This document shows positions 26,801-34,039 of a stretch of DNA of 64,000 nt, piece after piece. The stretch covers positions 1-64,000 of the forward strand of contig CADCFG010000018.1 of NCBI GenBank assembly GCA_902800625.1, given 5' to 3'. This DNA is from an uncultured Eubacteriales bacterium. Lineage in GTDB: Bacteria > Bacillota > Clostridia > Christensenellales > Aristaeellaceae. The stretch's first letter is position 1, and the number at the start of each line of letters is the position of its first letter. The notes under the pieces are model-generated. The model made no database searches. It was given only the letters and a program-made list of their open reading frames with translations, and was not told the origin of the DNA. Position numbers and translations under genes: made by a program.

Positions 26801-29800
26801 TGTGCTGGGGCCGAACCTGGTCTACGGCATCGTGGCGGATCATCTGTACCATGAAGTCCACTTGCAGACCAACTTCGCCGTCAACCACTACACGGGTCAT
26901 GGCGCGTTTGATCGCCCCGACCTGTCCGGCAGCAGCGGCGGCACCATCATCATCGGTGAATACAACATTCAGGATGGCACGAAGAACAACGCGGTGGGCG
27001 ACAAGGTCACCACATACAGCTCCGCCGGTCAGTTGAAGCTGGAAGCGATTCCGAAGGGCAATGTCACGATCTATGTGGATGAGGCCACGGGCTCGCCGGA
27101 GCCGATCGGCGGCGAGGGCGACAAGGGCAAGATCGCGGGCGACAGGTCGCATGTGTCGATCGTGCAGACCGACGGCGCGAGCCTGCAAGCCGTTGTCAAT
27201 CCGATGATCAATTATGGTGTTAAGATCTCCAATGAGCTCGCTTCCTACCCGGCGACCTTTGATCCGCAGATTCCGAAGCAAGGAGATTTGACGATCGATA
27301 CCACCGCGTTCCCCGATGGCGCGACCATCTTTATCGACGCGGACAGGATCAAGAGCTATATCGCCAAAACGCCCAACAAGCTGATCATCAATAAGCTGAA
27401 TGATCAGATGATCGTCTTCAACTTCAAGGAAGACGTGAAACCGGGCGAGCAGATCACGCTGGGACAGTTTGTCGTCAAGCAGCCCAGCATACCCGATGGT
27501 TATGAGACCCAAAGCCCCGTGGGCACAGGCGACCCGGCGAATGCGCGCATGGATCAAATCGCCCGCCACATCGTCTGGAACCTGAATGGCGTCAGGGGAA
27601 AGACGATCATCGAAACCAGCGGCGGCATTATCCTGCAGCCCAACAACAATTCTGAAATTGATATTCAGGGCACCACCGCGGGCTGGATCGTAAGCAAGGG
27701 CCTGGTTCACAACGGCAAAGGCGAGTGGCACAATGTCTTTGCCGAGATGCCGGACACGGGCAGCATCAAGCTGATGGCCTACAAGACTGTGGACAACAAG
27801 GCCCCCAAGGCCAACCAGAGATTCCACTTCATCCTGGAGGAGTACAACAAAGACAGCAACACCTGGGAGAAGAAGGATGAAGCCACGAACACCACGGGCA
27901 GCATCGAATTCGCGGAGATCACGGATCTGTCCGCGGGCTGGCACGTCTACAAGGTCACCGAATCCCAGACCATCCCCGCGGAGACCGTCGGCAGCTACAG
28001 GCTGGACCAGCAGATCTACTATGTCGCGGTGCAGGTGTCTACCGACTTGAGCGACCCGGAGCATCCCAAGACCATCGTCGGCTTCCCGACGTACTATAAG
28101 AATTTCGACGCCGCGGAGTTTTCTCCCAGCCATGTGGTGCTCAGCGGCCTGTCCGGGCAGGTTGAGCAGATAACCTTCAACAACGAGCAGGAGAAGCAGG
28201 GCCTGACGCTGCAGAAGGTTGTGCAGGGCACGGAATCCACGGACCAGACCTTCCACTTCACGCTCTATCTGTGGCAGGAGAATGCGTCCACCCGCGAAAA
28301 GACTGCGTACCTGGACGAAGGCCACGAGCTTGGCTTTGCCGGCGCGGTCGAGAGCCTGACGTTCACCGAGGGTGAATACAAGGGACACGTCGCCGGGGTC
28401 AGCAACAGCTTTGACCTCACCAACGGCCAGAGGGTTCTCATTACGGACCTGCCCAAGGGCATCCACTATGCCTTTGTCGAGACGGGCACGAATGAACTCC
28501 CCGAATACTACAGCGTGGTGGCAGGCGAAGTCGAAGGCCAGCTGAGCGACAGCGCGGCGGTTGCCGAGATCACCAACAAGTATGAAGCCGAGGGCAACGT
28601 GATCCTGAATGCGGCCAAGAAGGCCGACCAGGCTCTGTCGTCAAAGGGTGATTTCACCTTCCAGCTGACCGACGAAAACGGCAAGGTACTGTCGACCAAG
28701 ACCGCGGCGCAGGGCCAGACGGTTGCATTTGACGCGCTCACCTTCACCTGGAACAAGGCGGATGCAGAGACGGCAGAGACGGCAGAGACGGATGAGACGA
28801 ATCTTCCGGCGCAGAGCGCCTGCGCCTTTGCCGTCGAAGCCCTCCCGGCGGAGTATACCTTCTATATCAAGGAGGATATCCCGGCGGACGCCGTGGCCGT
28901 GGACGACAACAGCATCCAGTTCAGCGAGAAGCTGCGCGGCGATCACAACTGGGTGAAGAACGACGTCATCTACGACAAGGCCATCACGGAAGTGAAGGTC
29001 ACCGTGGAGGACAACGGCGACGGCACCCTGACCGTGCAGGACAGCCTGACCGAGAGCACCGCCACATTCACCAACACGGTGGTCGAAAGGACCAGCGTGA
29101 AGGTGGAGAAGGAGTGGAACGGCGGCGACATGCAGCAGGCCGAGCTGTACCTGGTGCGGTTCAAGAAGGACTATGTGGCGCCCACGCCCGAGCCGACCGC
29201 CGAACCCACGCCCACGCCCACGCCGACGCCCGAGCCGACCGCGGAACCCACCGAGGAGCCGACTGAGGAGCCCACTGGGGAGCCCACGACGGAACCGACG
29301 GTCACACCCACTCCCACCCCCACGCCGACCCCGACGCCTACGCCGACCCCCACGCCAGAGTCCACGACGAAGAACGTGAAGGTCAATCTCGTCGTTGACA
29401 ACAGTAATGGCACGGTGCAGGGCGGCTGGTATCTCTGGTCGCAGCTGAAGCGTGCGGAAGGCGGAGACAACATCGGCCTCGAAACGCTGTGGCCCGGCAA
29501 GGTGAGCTACACCAACCAGAACGTGGACTGGAGCAATGGCCGTACTTTCGTATACGGCATCAACAACAACGGCTCCAATGCCGCCAACACCGAGCTTCAA
29601 TCCACGGTTACCGGTCCGACCGATATCGGCAACAACACCATCGAGTATACCATCACGGTGTCGAATAAGCCGAATTCGAACAATAATGGCGGAAGCCAGG
29701 CGAGTGTCACCATTCCGAGCATAAGCTGGAACGGCAAGTCGGCCAGCGGCACGGGCACGTATCACGCCGGTGATACCCTGAAGCTGGATTTCCAGGCCAA

Positions 29801-31304
29801 ATACAACCGGAGCATCCAGATGGAGATCAACGGCGAGGGATTCAATCCGGGCGACAAATTGACGAACAGTGGCGACAATAATATCGAAGAATTCACGCTA
29901 TATTACACGATCCCGTCCACGATGTCGGATGGTTCCACGCTGAATATCACGGTCTTTGACGGCTGGTGGGCGCTGCAAAGCCTGACGATCAGCAAAGCTG
30001 AAGACTCCGCCTTCGCCTCTCCGTTCCAGATGGCCTTCGACCCGTTCGTGGCCCATGCTGCGGACTACGACACCTACGGCAACGCCAACAGCGTGGCCAC
30101 GGTCGCGGGCGGCATCACGCCCCCGACGGGCTATCATCTGGACGCCGATTGGGGCAAGTCCATTCTGGTAACCCGATTGAAATCCTCCAGGGACGTGGAG
30201 AACCTGCCCGTCCTGGACGAGCACGGCAACGAGTACTACTACGCCATCGTGGAGAAGGACGTGCCCGCGGGCTACACCGTCAGCTACAGTCCCGGCGGCA
30301 GCAGCCCCGAGCCCGTGGCAGCCAGCGCGCTGAAGAACGGGACGATTACCACGCTCAAGGCCACGAACACCTACACCTACACCAGCGCCACGCCCCACGC
30401 GGTGAAGATGCTGGACGGTGTACAGTTCAATGGTTATCTGAGCGACGGCACCACGCCCGCCACCTTCACCTTCACGATCCGGCAGATCAGCCCCGAGGGC
30501 AGCGACTACCAGCAGACCGTGACCACGGCCGCCGACGGCACCATCACCTTCCCCAGCATCGAGTACCATGAAGCGGGCGACCGCATCTACGAGATCAGCG
30601 AGGCTGTGGGAACCGATAAAAACATCGTGTACACCACGAGCAAGGTCTATTGGAAGGTGTTCGTGACAGGCACTAACGGTGTGCTGACCGCGACAGACCG
30701 CTACTATGTAAACGCTGTGTGCAATACGCCGACCAACCCCGACAACGTGGCCCAGTTCGAGAACCACGAGCTGACCCATGTCGATATCTTCAAGCAGTGG
30801 AGCCTGAACACCGCGGACGCCGTGGACGAATATCCCGGAGCCGGCACGCCCCCGGTGGTGCGGGTGCACCTGTGGCGCAAGGGCGAGGGCGGCAAGACGG
30901 TTGAGATCGACTCCGCCACCGGCAAGCCCGTTTTGAGCAACGCGACGGCCACGCCCTACAAGCTTGAACTCAAGGACGGCAAGTGGCAGCTGCGCATCGA
31001 CAACCTGGACAAGTTCTACGGCAACCGGCAGCCCTACGAGTACTACATCGTCGAGGACCCGGAGAACCTGCAGGGCTGGACGCCGACCCGGTACCGGGCC
31101 AATAACGGAAACGGCAGCAACCAGGGCTCCGACAACACCGTCACCGGCGGCGGCGAGCTGACCGTGGTGAACTCCATGTCCCAGGTGGCCCTGCCGGCCA
31201 CGGGCGGCGCGGGCACGACCGCCATCTATGCCGCGGGCGCGGGCCTGGTGCTGCTGGCCCTGGCGGGCTGGCTGCTGGCCGCGCGCAAGCGCCGCGATTT
31301 CTGA
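23859..31304 (+). CDS. Giant LPATG-anchored adhesin with pilin-like isopeptide domains
   Basis: 2481 residues. Residues 24-42 form a membrane-type signal (ALLSAVVILFTVNTLKR). Next is a paired Cys/His module: Cys54-His59-His61-Cys65 and Cys74-His79-His81-Cys85. A very acidic Glu/Thr/Ala repeat region spans about 220-443. Beta-rich modules follow. From about 1296 there are FctA/Spy0128-like and CnaB-like domains that normally hold Lys-Asn isopeptide bonds. A Pro-Thr-Glu linker (about 1773-1835) and a 210-residue module of different composition (about 1840-2047) seem to be inserted into a CnaB domain. The sorting signal is LPATG at 2445-2449, then a hydrophobic helix and KRRDF. It is likely attached to the wall or pilus by a sortase of this locus. 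The ligand is unknown. Confidence 0.88.
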   Translation: MRKTDRSQAETFVKNQRIRKYLRRAVALLSAVVILFTVNTLKRNANTLERIATCGYEEHTHDESCYDDSGALICDLEEHVHTDACFQAAPVYEEEELDLADVTEDDGEEPEDSETAEEPEEAIADEAAAEEQSFRLEDGALLSEIVEALNIDVDTKRVLEVGAVENDETQVGQIAVEAVDSDWRISALRPFDEAELAIVTDDDILTVKLVAGAPVDAEPVVEAEETEEAVESADVEETGEVEETAEVEETAEVEETAEAEETPAEEIGETEIEEVTVEETADDGAVEIEETEEAGEAAEEEATAEEIGETEAADTTEAETVEIAEAETTETENTEGETAETENTEADAAETAEGEKNETADAADVEADKAGAAEVAEAGNTETENTETEETEETAEAEEADGEETQDEEALEEAAEGEEGEETEEAGEGEAEDEAAQAETEPSTLTVSVDLSSVDLMSAASVEADTVKLSVTDLLAGEDDAVQLEGELAVDNAAFVEVASIVSSDNVDVQDGVITLSADAMETGSVTLVLETPVETEAGTEAAVETEADVEAETEVEAAEPQTQTQVVQIDLTGYTGRVTDEINSDPAVQIVPAEGNSLPADAYAAVKPGDVPEALLDAQAVESETTVQSAVAYDITITNDNNDEISDTGAVEVTLTPGDLNALADVPETATVNNLEYELYHIHDDGTCEKVEDAVFDVAEDGSVNSVFFTTDSFSTYVVRYTVEFHNGTAEMVINGGSQVLLSNVINELALTRDNGEPFTVDDVVKVEFATPELFDVAEVTGDVVVVNDMEFVLETAHDFLITSLRPFEEDEMILTLADGTVITVRVTDAQDQNPYVVRINLDEAATAEITGQDQNYLFVDVNPNGEHRYQYVPFTITASDIARGYAEFAFDAASWKDQNNDVRGYTFTGNETVTVEILHYTGNFSEFKPNTRNDSNCVAYAPHSAIKNYIIGDFSATPALRSESSFTTIEADGQYNYASVLGPNLVYGIVADHLYHEVHLQTNFAVNHYTGHGAFDRPDLSGSSGGTIIIGEYNIQDGTKNNAVGDKVTTYSSAGQLKLEAIPKGNVTIYVDEATGSPEPIGGEGDKGKIAGDRSHVSIVQTDGASLQAVVNPMINYGVKISNELASYPATFDPQIPKQGDLTIDTTAFPDGATIFIDADRIKSYIAKTPNKLIINKLNDQMIVFNFKEDVKPGEQITLGQFVVKQPSIPDGYETQSPVGTGDPANARMDQIARHIVWNLNGVRGKTIIETSGGIILQPNNNSEIDIQGTTAGWIVSKGLVHNGKGEWHNVFAEMPDTGSIKLMAYKTVDNKAPKANQRFHFILEEYNKDSNTWEKKDEATNTTGSIEFAEITDLSAGWHVYKVTESQTIPAETVGSYRLDQQIYYVAVQVSTDLSDPEHPKTIVGFPTYYKNFDAAEFSPSHVVLSGLSGQVEQITFNNEQEKQGLTLQKVVQGTESTDQTFHFTLYLWQENASTREKTAYLDEGHELGFAGAVESLTFTEGEYKGHVAGVSNSFDLTNGQRVLITDLPKGIHYAFVETGTNELPEYYSVVAGEVEGQLSDSAAVAEITNKYEAEGNVILNAAKKADQALSSKGDFTFQLTDENGKVLSTKTAAQGQTVAFDALTFTWNKADAETAETAETDETNLPAQSACAFAVEALPAEYTFYIKEDIPADAVAVDDNSIQFSEKLRGDHNWVKNDVIYDKAITEVKVTVEDNGDGTLTVQDSLTESTATFTNTVVERTSVKVEKEWNGGDMQQAELYLVRFKKDYVAPTPEPTAEPTPTPTPTPEPTAEPTEEPTEEPTGEPTTEPTVTPTPTPTPTPTPTPTPTPESTTKNVKVNLVVDNSNGTVQGGWYLWSQLKRAEGGDNIGLETLWPGKVSYTNQNVDWSNGRTFVYGINNNGSNAANTELQSTVTGPTDIGNNTIEYTITVSNKPNSNNNGGSQASVTIPSISWNGKSASGTGTYHAGDTLKLDFQAKYNRSIQMEINGEGFNPGDKLTNSGDNNIEEFTLYYTIPSTMSDGSTLNITVFDGWWALQSLTISKAEDSAFASPFQMAFDPFVAHAADYDTYGNANSVATVAGGITPPTGYHLDADWGKSILVTRLKSSRDVENLPVLDEHGNEYYYAIVEKDVPAGYTVSYSPGGSSPEPVAASALKNGTITTLKATNTYTYTSATPHAVKMLDGVQFNGYLSDGTTPATFTFTIRQISPEGSDYQQTVTTAADGTITFPSIEYHEAGDRIYEISEAVGTDKNIVYTTSKVYWKVFVTGTNGVLTATDRYYVNAVCNTPTNPDNVAQFENHELTHVDIFKQWSLNTADAVDEYPGAGTPPVVRVHLWRKGEGGKTVEIDSATGKPVLSNATATPYKLELKDGKWQLRIDNLDKFYGNRQPYEYYIVEDPENLQGWTPTRYRANNGNGSNQGSDNTVTGGGELTVVNSMSQVALPATGGAGTTAIYAAGAGLVLLALAGWLLAARKRRDF
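24518..25190 (+). repeat. Acidic tandem repeat inside the giant adhesin gene
   Basis: Short in-frame units coding for EETAEVEE, ETENTE, EAEETPAEE and similar, built from GAGACC/GAAACC/GCCGAG codons. Exact runs such as GTCGAGGAAACCGCAGAG occur in tandem. Copy number is likely to vary between strains. Confidence 0.8.
29176..29363 (+). repeat. Pro-Thr-rich repeat region (PTPTPTPEPTAEPTEEPT)
   Basis: CCCACGCCCACGCCGACG-type DNA repeats coding for an extended PT/PE linker of about 63 residues in the middle of the adhesin, where it flanks one side of an inserted domain. Such linkers are normally near the C-terminal wall-spanning part, so the internal place is unusual. Confidence 0.8.
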
Positions 31305-31600
31305 CGCGCAAATCGCCGCAAGGCGTTGCGATAGCCCCCGGAGCGGGGGCAGGGTGGATCAATGCTATGAGAGGGGGTGGCCCTATACGGTGATGAGAGA
31401 GATTGTGCCTCATATCCGGGGAAAGCCGGCGGGACTTGAGCCCGCGGGCAGAGGAGACGGGCCGCCTGCTTTCGGGCGCGGCACGGGCCTGTTTCCGGCT
31501 GCGCCAGGCAAAGGAGGGATGAGCCGGGCCTGAAAACCCGCGAAACCAAAATGGATGGTTTTGTCCCTAAGAAATTGGTCAACCTGCCCCTGAAAAAGTG
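31305..31600 (+). other. GC-rich gap with possible RNA structure, no gene
   Basis: A weak hairpin follows the adhesin stop (GCCCCCG/CGGGGGC, 31334-31350, no U-tract). Between about 31410 and 31540 many short complementary G/C runs occur (CCGGGGAAAGCCGG, GCGGGACTTGAGCCCGC, CGGGCCGCC/GGCACGGGCC, GAGCCGGGCCTGAAAACCCG). They suggest a folded RNA or terminator complex. I compared it by eye with cobalamin, c-di-GMP, c-di-AMP and SRP/tmRNA consensus and found no match. Confidence 0.3.
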
Positions 31601-31604
31601 GAAA

Positions 31605-31637
31605 GTAACCCTGTGCGTAACCTTCCATTGGTATAAT
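31605..31637 (+). promoter_or_regulatory. Direct-repeat promoter P2 of the backbone pilin gene
   Basis: GTAAC (31605-31609), 7 bases, GTAAC (31617-31621), 10 bases, TATAAT (31632-31637). Identical spacing to P1 and P3. The leader that follows has two strong hairpins, GGGTGAG/CTCACCC (31651-31668) and CCGAACG/CGTTCGG (31671-31692), before the ribosome binding site GAAAGGA; they may stabilise the pilin mRNA. Confidence 0.75.
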
Positions 31638-31775
31638 GTGGGCAGAACCTGGGTGAGAGGGCTCACCCTGCCGAACGGCCCCCGGCGTTCGGTGCGCACC
31701 CTGGCACACCCCATGCGGGGGCATGGACAATAAAGCGCGCACAGGCGCGTAAGAAAGAGAAAGGACAGGAAAGAC

Positions 31776-33560
31776 ATGAAGAAGATTTTGGCTCTGGTTC
31801 TGGCTATGCTGCTCGTGCTTGGCATGACGAGCGCGTTCGCGGCCTCCATCACCCTCAAAGAGGGCGACACCCACACCTACAAAGTGTTCCAGGTTCTGAC
31901 TGGTACGCTGTCTGAAGCGGGCTCCAAGCAGCTTGGTAATCCCGCTTGGGGTGCTGATGCGATTGACAACCCGGGTGATGTCAAGGCTTTCATCAATGAC
32001 ATTACCGCAGCTGGTCTCAGCGAGGCTGAAGTGGCTGCGAAAGTCGCGGCCAAGGTCGACACCACCGGCGAAGGCCGGGGCACTGTTACCGGCAGCGCTC
32101 CGCTCACTGATCTGGCCAACGGCTACTATGTGCTGGTTGACGTGACTGCGCTCACTGGCGATCATGAGCTGGACACCAAGTCCCTGAACGTTGTTCAGGT
32201 GCTGAATGACACCACTCTGGTCAGCATCAAGTATGGCACCACCGAGGAAGACAAGAAGATCATCGCCGATACCCTGGGCAAGGATGGCGAAGAGAAGAAC
32301 GATTACGATCCTGGTGTGGACAATGATAACGTCAGCATCGGTGACACCGTGACCTACAACCTGGCTTGCACGGTTCCCAGCAATGCTGGTACTTTCAAGG
32401 CTGGCACGTTCTTCTATGTCATCACCGATAAACTGTCTGATGGCTTGACCTTCACCGAAGGCAGCATCAAGGTGTTTGACGGCACGACTGAGCTTGGCGC
32501 TGACAAGTATACTGTGCAGTATGGCATCAATGGCAACACCTTCGAGATCGGCATGATTGATGCTGCCCAGTACGCCGGCAAGACCATAAACGTCCAGTAC
32601 AAGGCCGTTCTGAACGAAAATGCCGTCATCGGTGATGAGGGTAACCCCAATACCTCCAAGATCAAGTACTCCAACGATCCCAACAAGACTTATGACGGCG
32701 AGCCCGAGGATAAGGATCATCCTGGCTTCCCGGATTCCACCAAGGAAGTTCCTACCGGCGAAACCCCCGAGAGAGAGACCAAGACCTACACCACTGGCAT
32801 CAAGGTTGTCAAGGTGGACGAGAACGGCGAGCCGCTGACCGGCGTTACCTTCGAGATTTCCGGCCAGTCCGCCAAGAAGGTTGTCACCAAGACCGAGACC
32901 TTTGAAGTTGACAATGAGAAGGGCACCTACTACAAGCTGAAGAACGGCACCTATACCACCACTGCTCCCACCACTGAGAACACCATGATCGATGCCGAAA
33001 ACGGCGCGACCAAGGGCTATGTTGAAGATGCTGAGGCTGAAGGCGATGGCGTCATCACCGTTGGCGGCAAGAAGTATCGTCCTTATGTGCCCGCTACCGA
33101 TGCCGGCCAGCACATCTACATCCTGAAGGAAGGCAGCGCGGATGCTTACGCGGACAACAACAAGTATTCCAAGACTGTCACCATCAAGACGGTTGATGGC
33201 GATGTGACCGACCACAAGATGTCTGAGGCTGTGGATGCCAACGGTATTGCCCGCTTCGATGGCCTGGGTGCTGGCACCTACACCGTCAAGGAAACTGTGA
33301 CGCCTGCTGGCTACAACACCATCGCTGATTTCAACATCGAAGTGACCTATACTCCCGATGGCGAGCATAAGTTCTCCGCTTCCTCCAACGTGACTTATGA
33401 GGACGGCGTCTTCAAGGTCAAGGTCGTCAACAAGAAGGGCACCGAGCTGCCCACCACCGGCGGCATGGGCACCACCCTGCTGTACATCGGCGGCTCCATC
33501 CTGGTGCTGGCTGCTGTGATCCTGCTGGTGACCAAGCGTCGCATGCGGGTTGAGGACTAA
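31776..33560 (+). CDS. Major backbone pilin (LPTTG, isopeptide-forming fimbrial protein)
   Basis: 594 residues. Signal peptide 1-23 (SAFA-AS). An N-terminal domain (TYKVFQVLTG onward) is followed by a fimbrial isopeptide D2-type domain starting VSIGDTVTYNLACTVP (about 187-300). A C-terminal CnaB/SpaA domain follows, with KVVKVDENGEPLTGVTFEI and the E-box-like TYTVKETVTPAGY. The sorting signal is LPTTG at 558-562, then a membrane helix and KRRMRVED. A canonical YPKN pilin motif is not obvious, so the linking Lys is unassigned. The gene has its own promoter and terminator, and uses many GCT/GGT/GTT codons unlike the flanking giants, consistent with very high expression of a polymer subunit. Confidence 0.88.
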   Translation: MKKILALVLAMLLVLGMTSAFAASITLKEGDTHTYKVFQVLTGTLSEAGSKQLGNPAWGADAIDNPGDVKAFINDITAAGLSEAEVAAKVAAKVDTTGEGRGTVTGSAPLTDLANGYYVLVDVTALTGDHELDTKSLNVVQVLNDTTLVSIKYGTTEEDKKIIADTLGKDGEEKNDYDPGVDNDNVSIGDTVTYNLACTVPSNAGTFKAGTFFYVITDKLSDGLTFTEGSIKVFDGTTELGADKYTVQYGINGNTFEIGMIDAAQYAGKTINVQYKAVLNENAVIGDEGNPNTSKIKYSNDPNKTYDGEPEDKDHPGFPDSTKEVPTGETPERETKTYTTGIKVVKVDENGEPLTGVTFEISGQSAKKVVTKTETFEVDNEKGTYYKLKNGTYTTTAPTTENTMIDAENGATKGYVEDAEAEGDGVITVGGKKYRPYVPATDAGQHIYILKEGSADAYADNNKYSKTVTIKTVDGDVTDHKMSEAVDANGIARFDGLGAGTYTVKETVTPAGYNTIADFNIEVTYTPDGEHKFSASSNVTYEDGVFKVKVVNKKGTELPTTGGMGTTLLYIGGSILVLAAVILLVTKRRMRVED

Positions 33561-33633
33561 TCCTTAGTTAATCCTGGCGAATGGCGTGCGCCTCGCGCAA
33601 GCGGGGCGTCCGCCGGACGCAACCTCCTTCCCG

Positions 33634-33666
33634 CCCTCCCCGGACTTCCGCCGGGGAGGGCTTTTT
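33634..33666 (+). terminator. Terminator of the backbone pilin gene
   Basis: Perfect 10-bp stem CCCTCCCCGG/CCGGGGAGGG, 7-base loop, then CTTTTT. Confidence 0.9.
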
Positions 33667-33940
33667 GTGCGAAACAAATACTTCGCAATTTATGCAGAGC
33701 GGCTTTCGCCGCCGGGGCGATGCCCACAAGAGGGCCACATGCCCTTTCGGAAGGGGACAAAAATGGCTGTCGCTTCGTCTGTTCATGCTGTTTGAAAACG
33801 ATTTAGAAATCAAGGAAAACCAGCCGAAAACCTCTGTCAAATCGGGGATTTGGACATTTTTAGCCCACTTTGTTAAAACATGGTGGGTTGGCTAAAATTG
33901 TCCCCAATCTTTGGGGCCCTGGGCCTTGCGGCGCGTGCTT

Positions 33941-33963
33941 CCATGTCAGTTTCATGGTATAAT
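33941..33963 (+). promoter_or_regulatory. Probable promoter of the vWA adhesin gene with an inverted repeat
   Basis: TATAAT at 33958-33963 is directly preceded by the inverted repeat CCATG-N7-CATGG (33941-33957), which occupies the spacer and could be an operator. No good -35 box and no GTAAC pair is seen. The rest of the 33667-33940 gap is AT-rich and I see no gene in it. Confidence 0.5.
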
Positions 33964-34039
33964 TATAGTAAGGGGAAGAGTACCCAATCGCAAGATTTGC
34001 ATATAGTTACACCAACACGGCACAAGCGGGGGAGAGACG

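Noticed and set aside
23643..28466. A 1607-codon minus-strand open frame across the signal peptidase and first adhesin genes
   Set aside because: Same explanation; it also crosses the lepB gene and the intergenic gap, and shows no recognisable domain.
29176..29363. Regular short repeats that could be mistaken for a CRISPR or microsatellite locus
   Set aside because: In frame they encode Pro-Thr-Glu linkers within a continuous adhesin frame; there are no spacers of constant length.
31380..31545. Cobalamin, c-di-GMP-I/II, c-di-AMP riboswitch, SRP RNA or tmRNA
   Set aside because: None of the invariant core sequences of these RNAs is present; it is left as an unassigned structured region.
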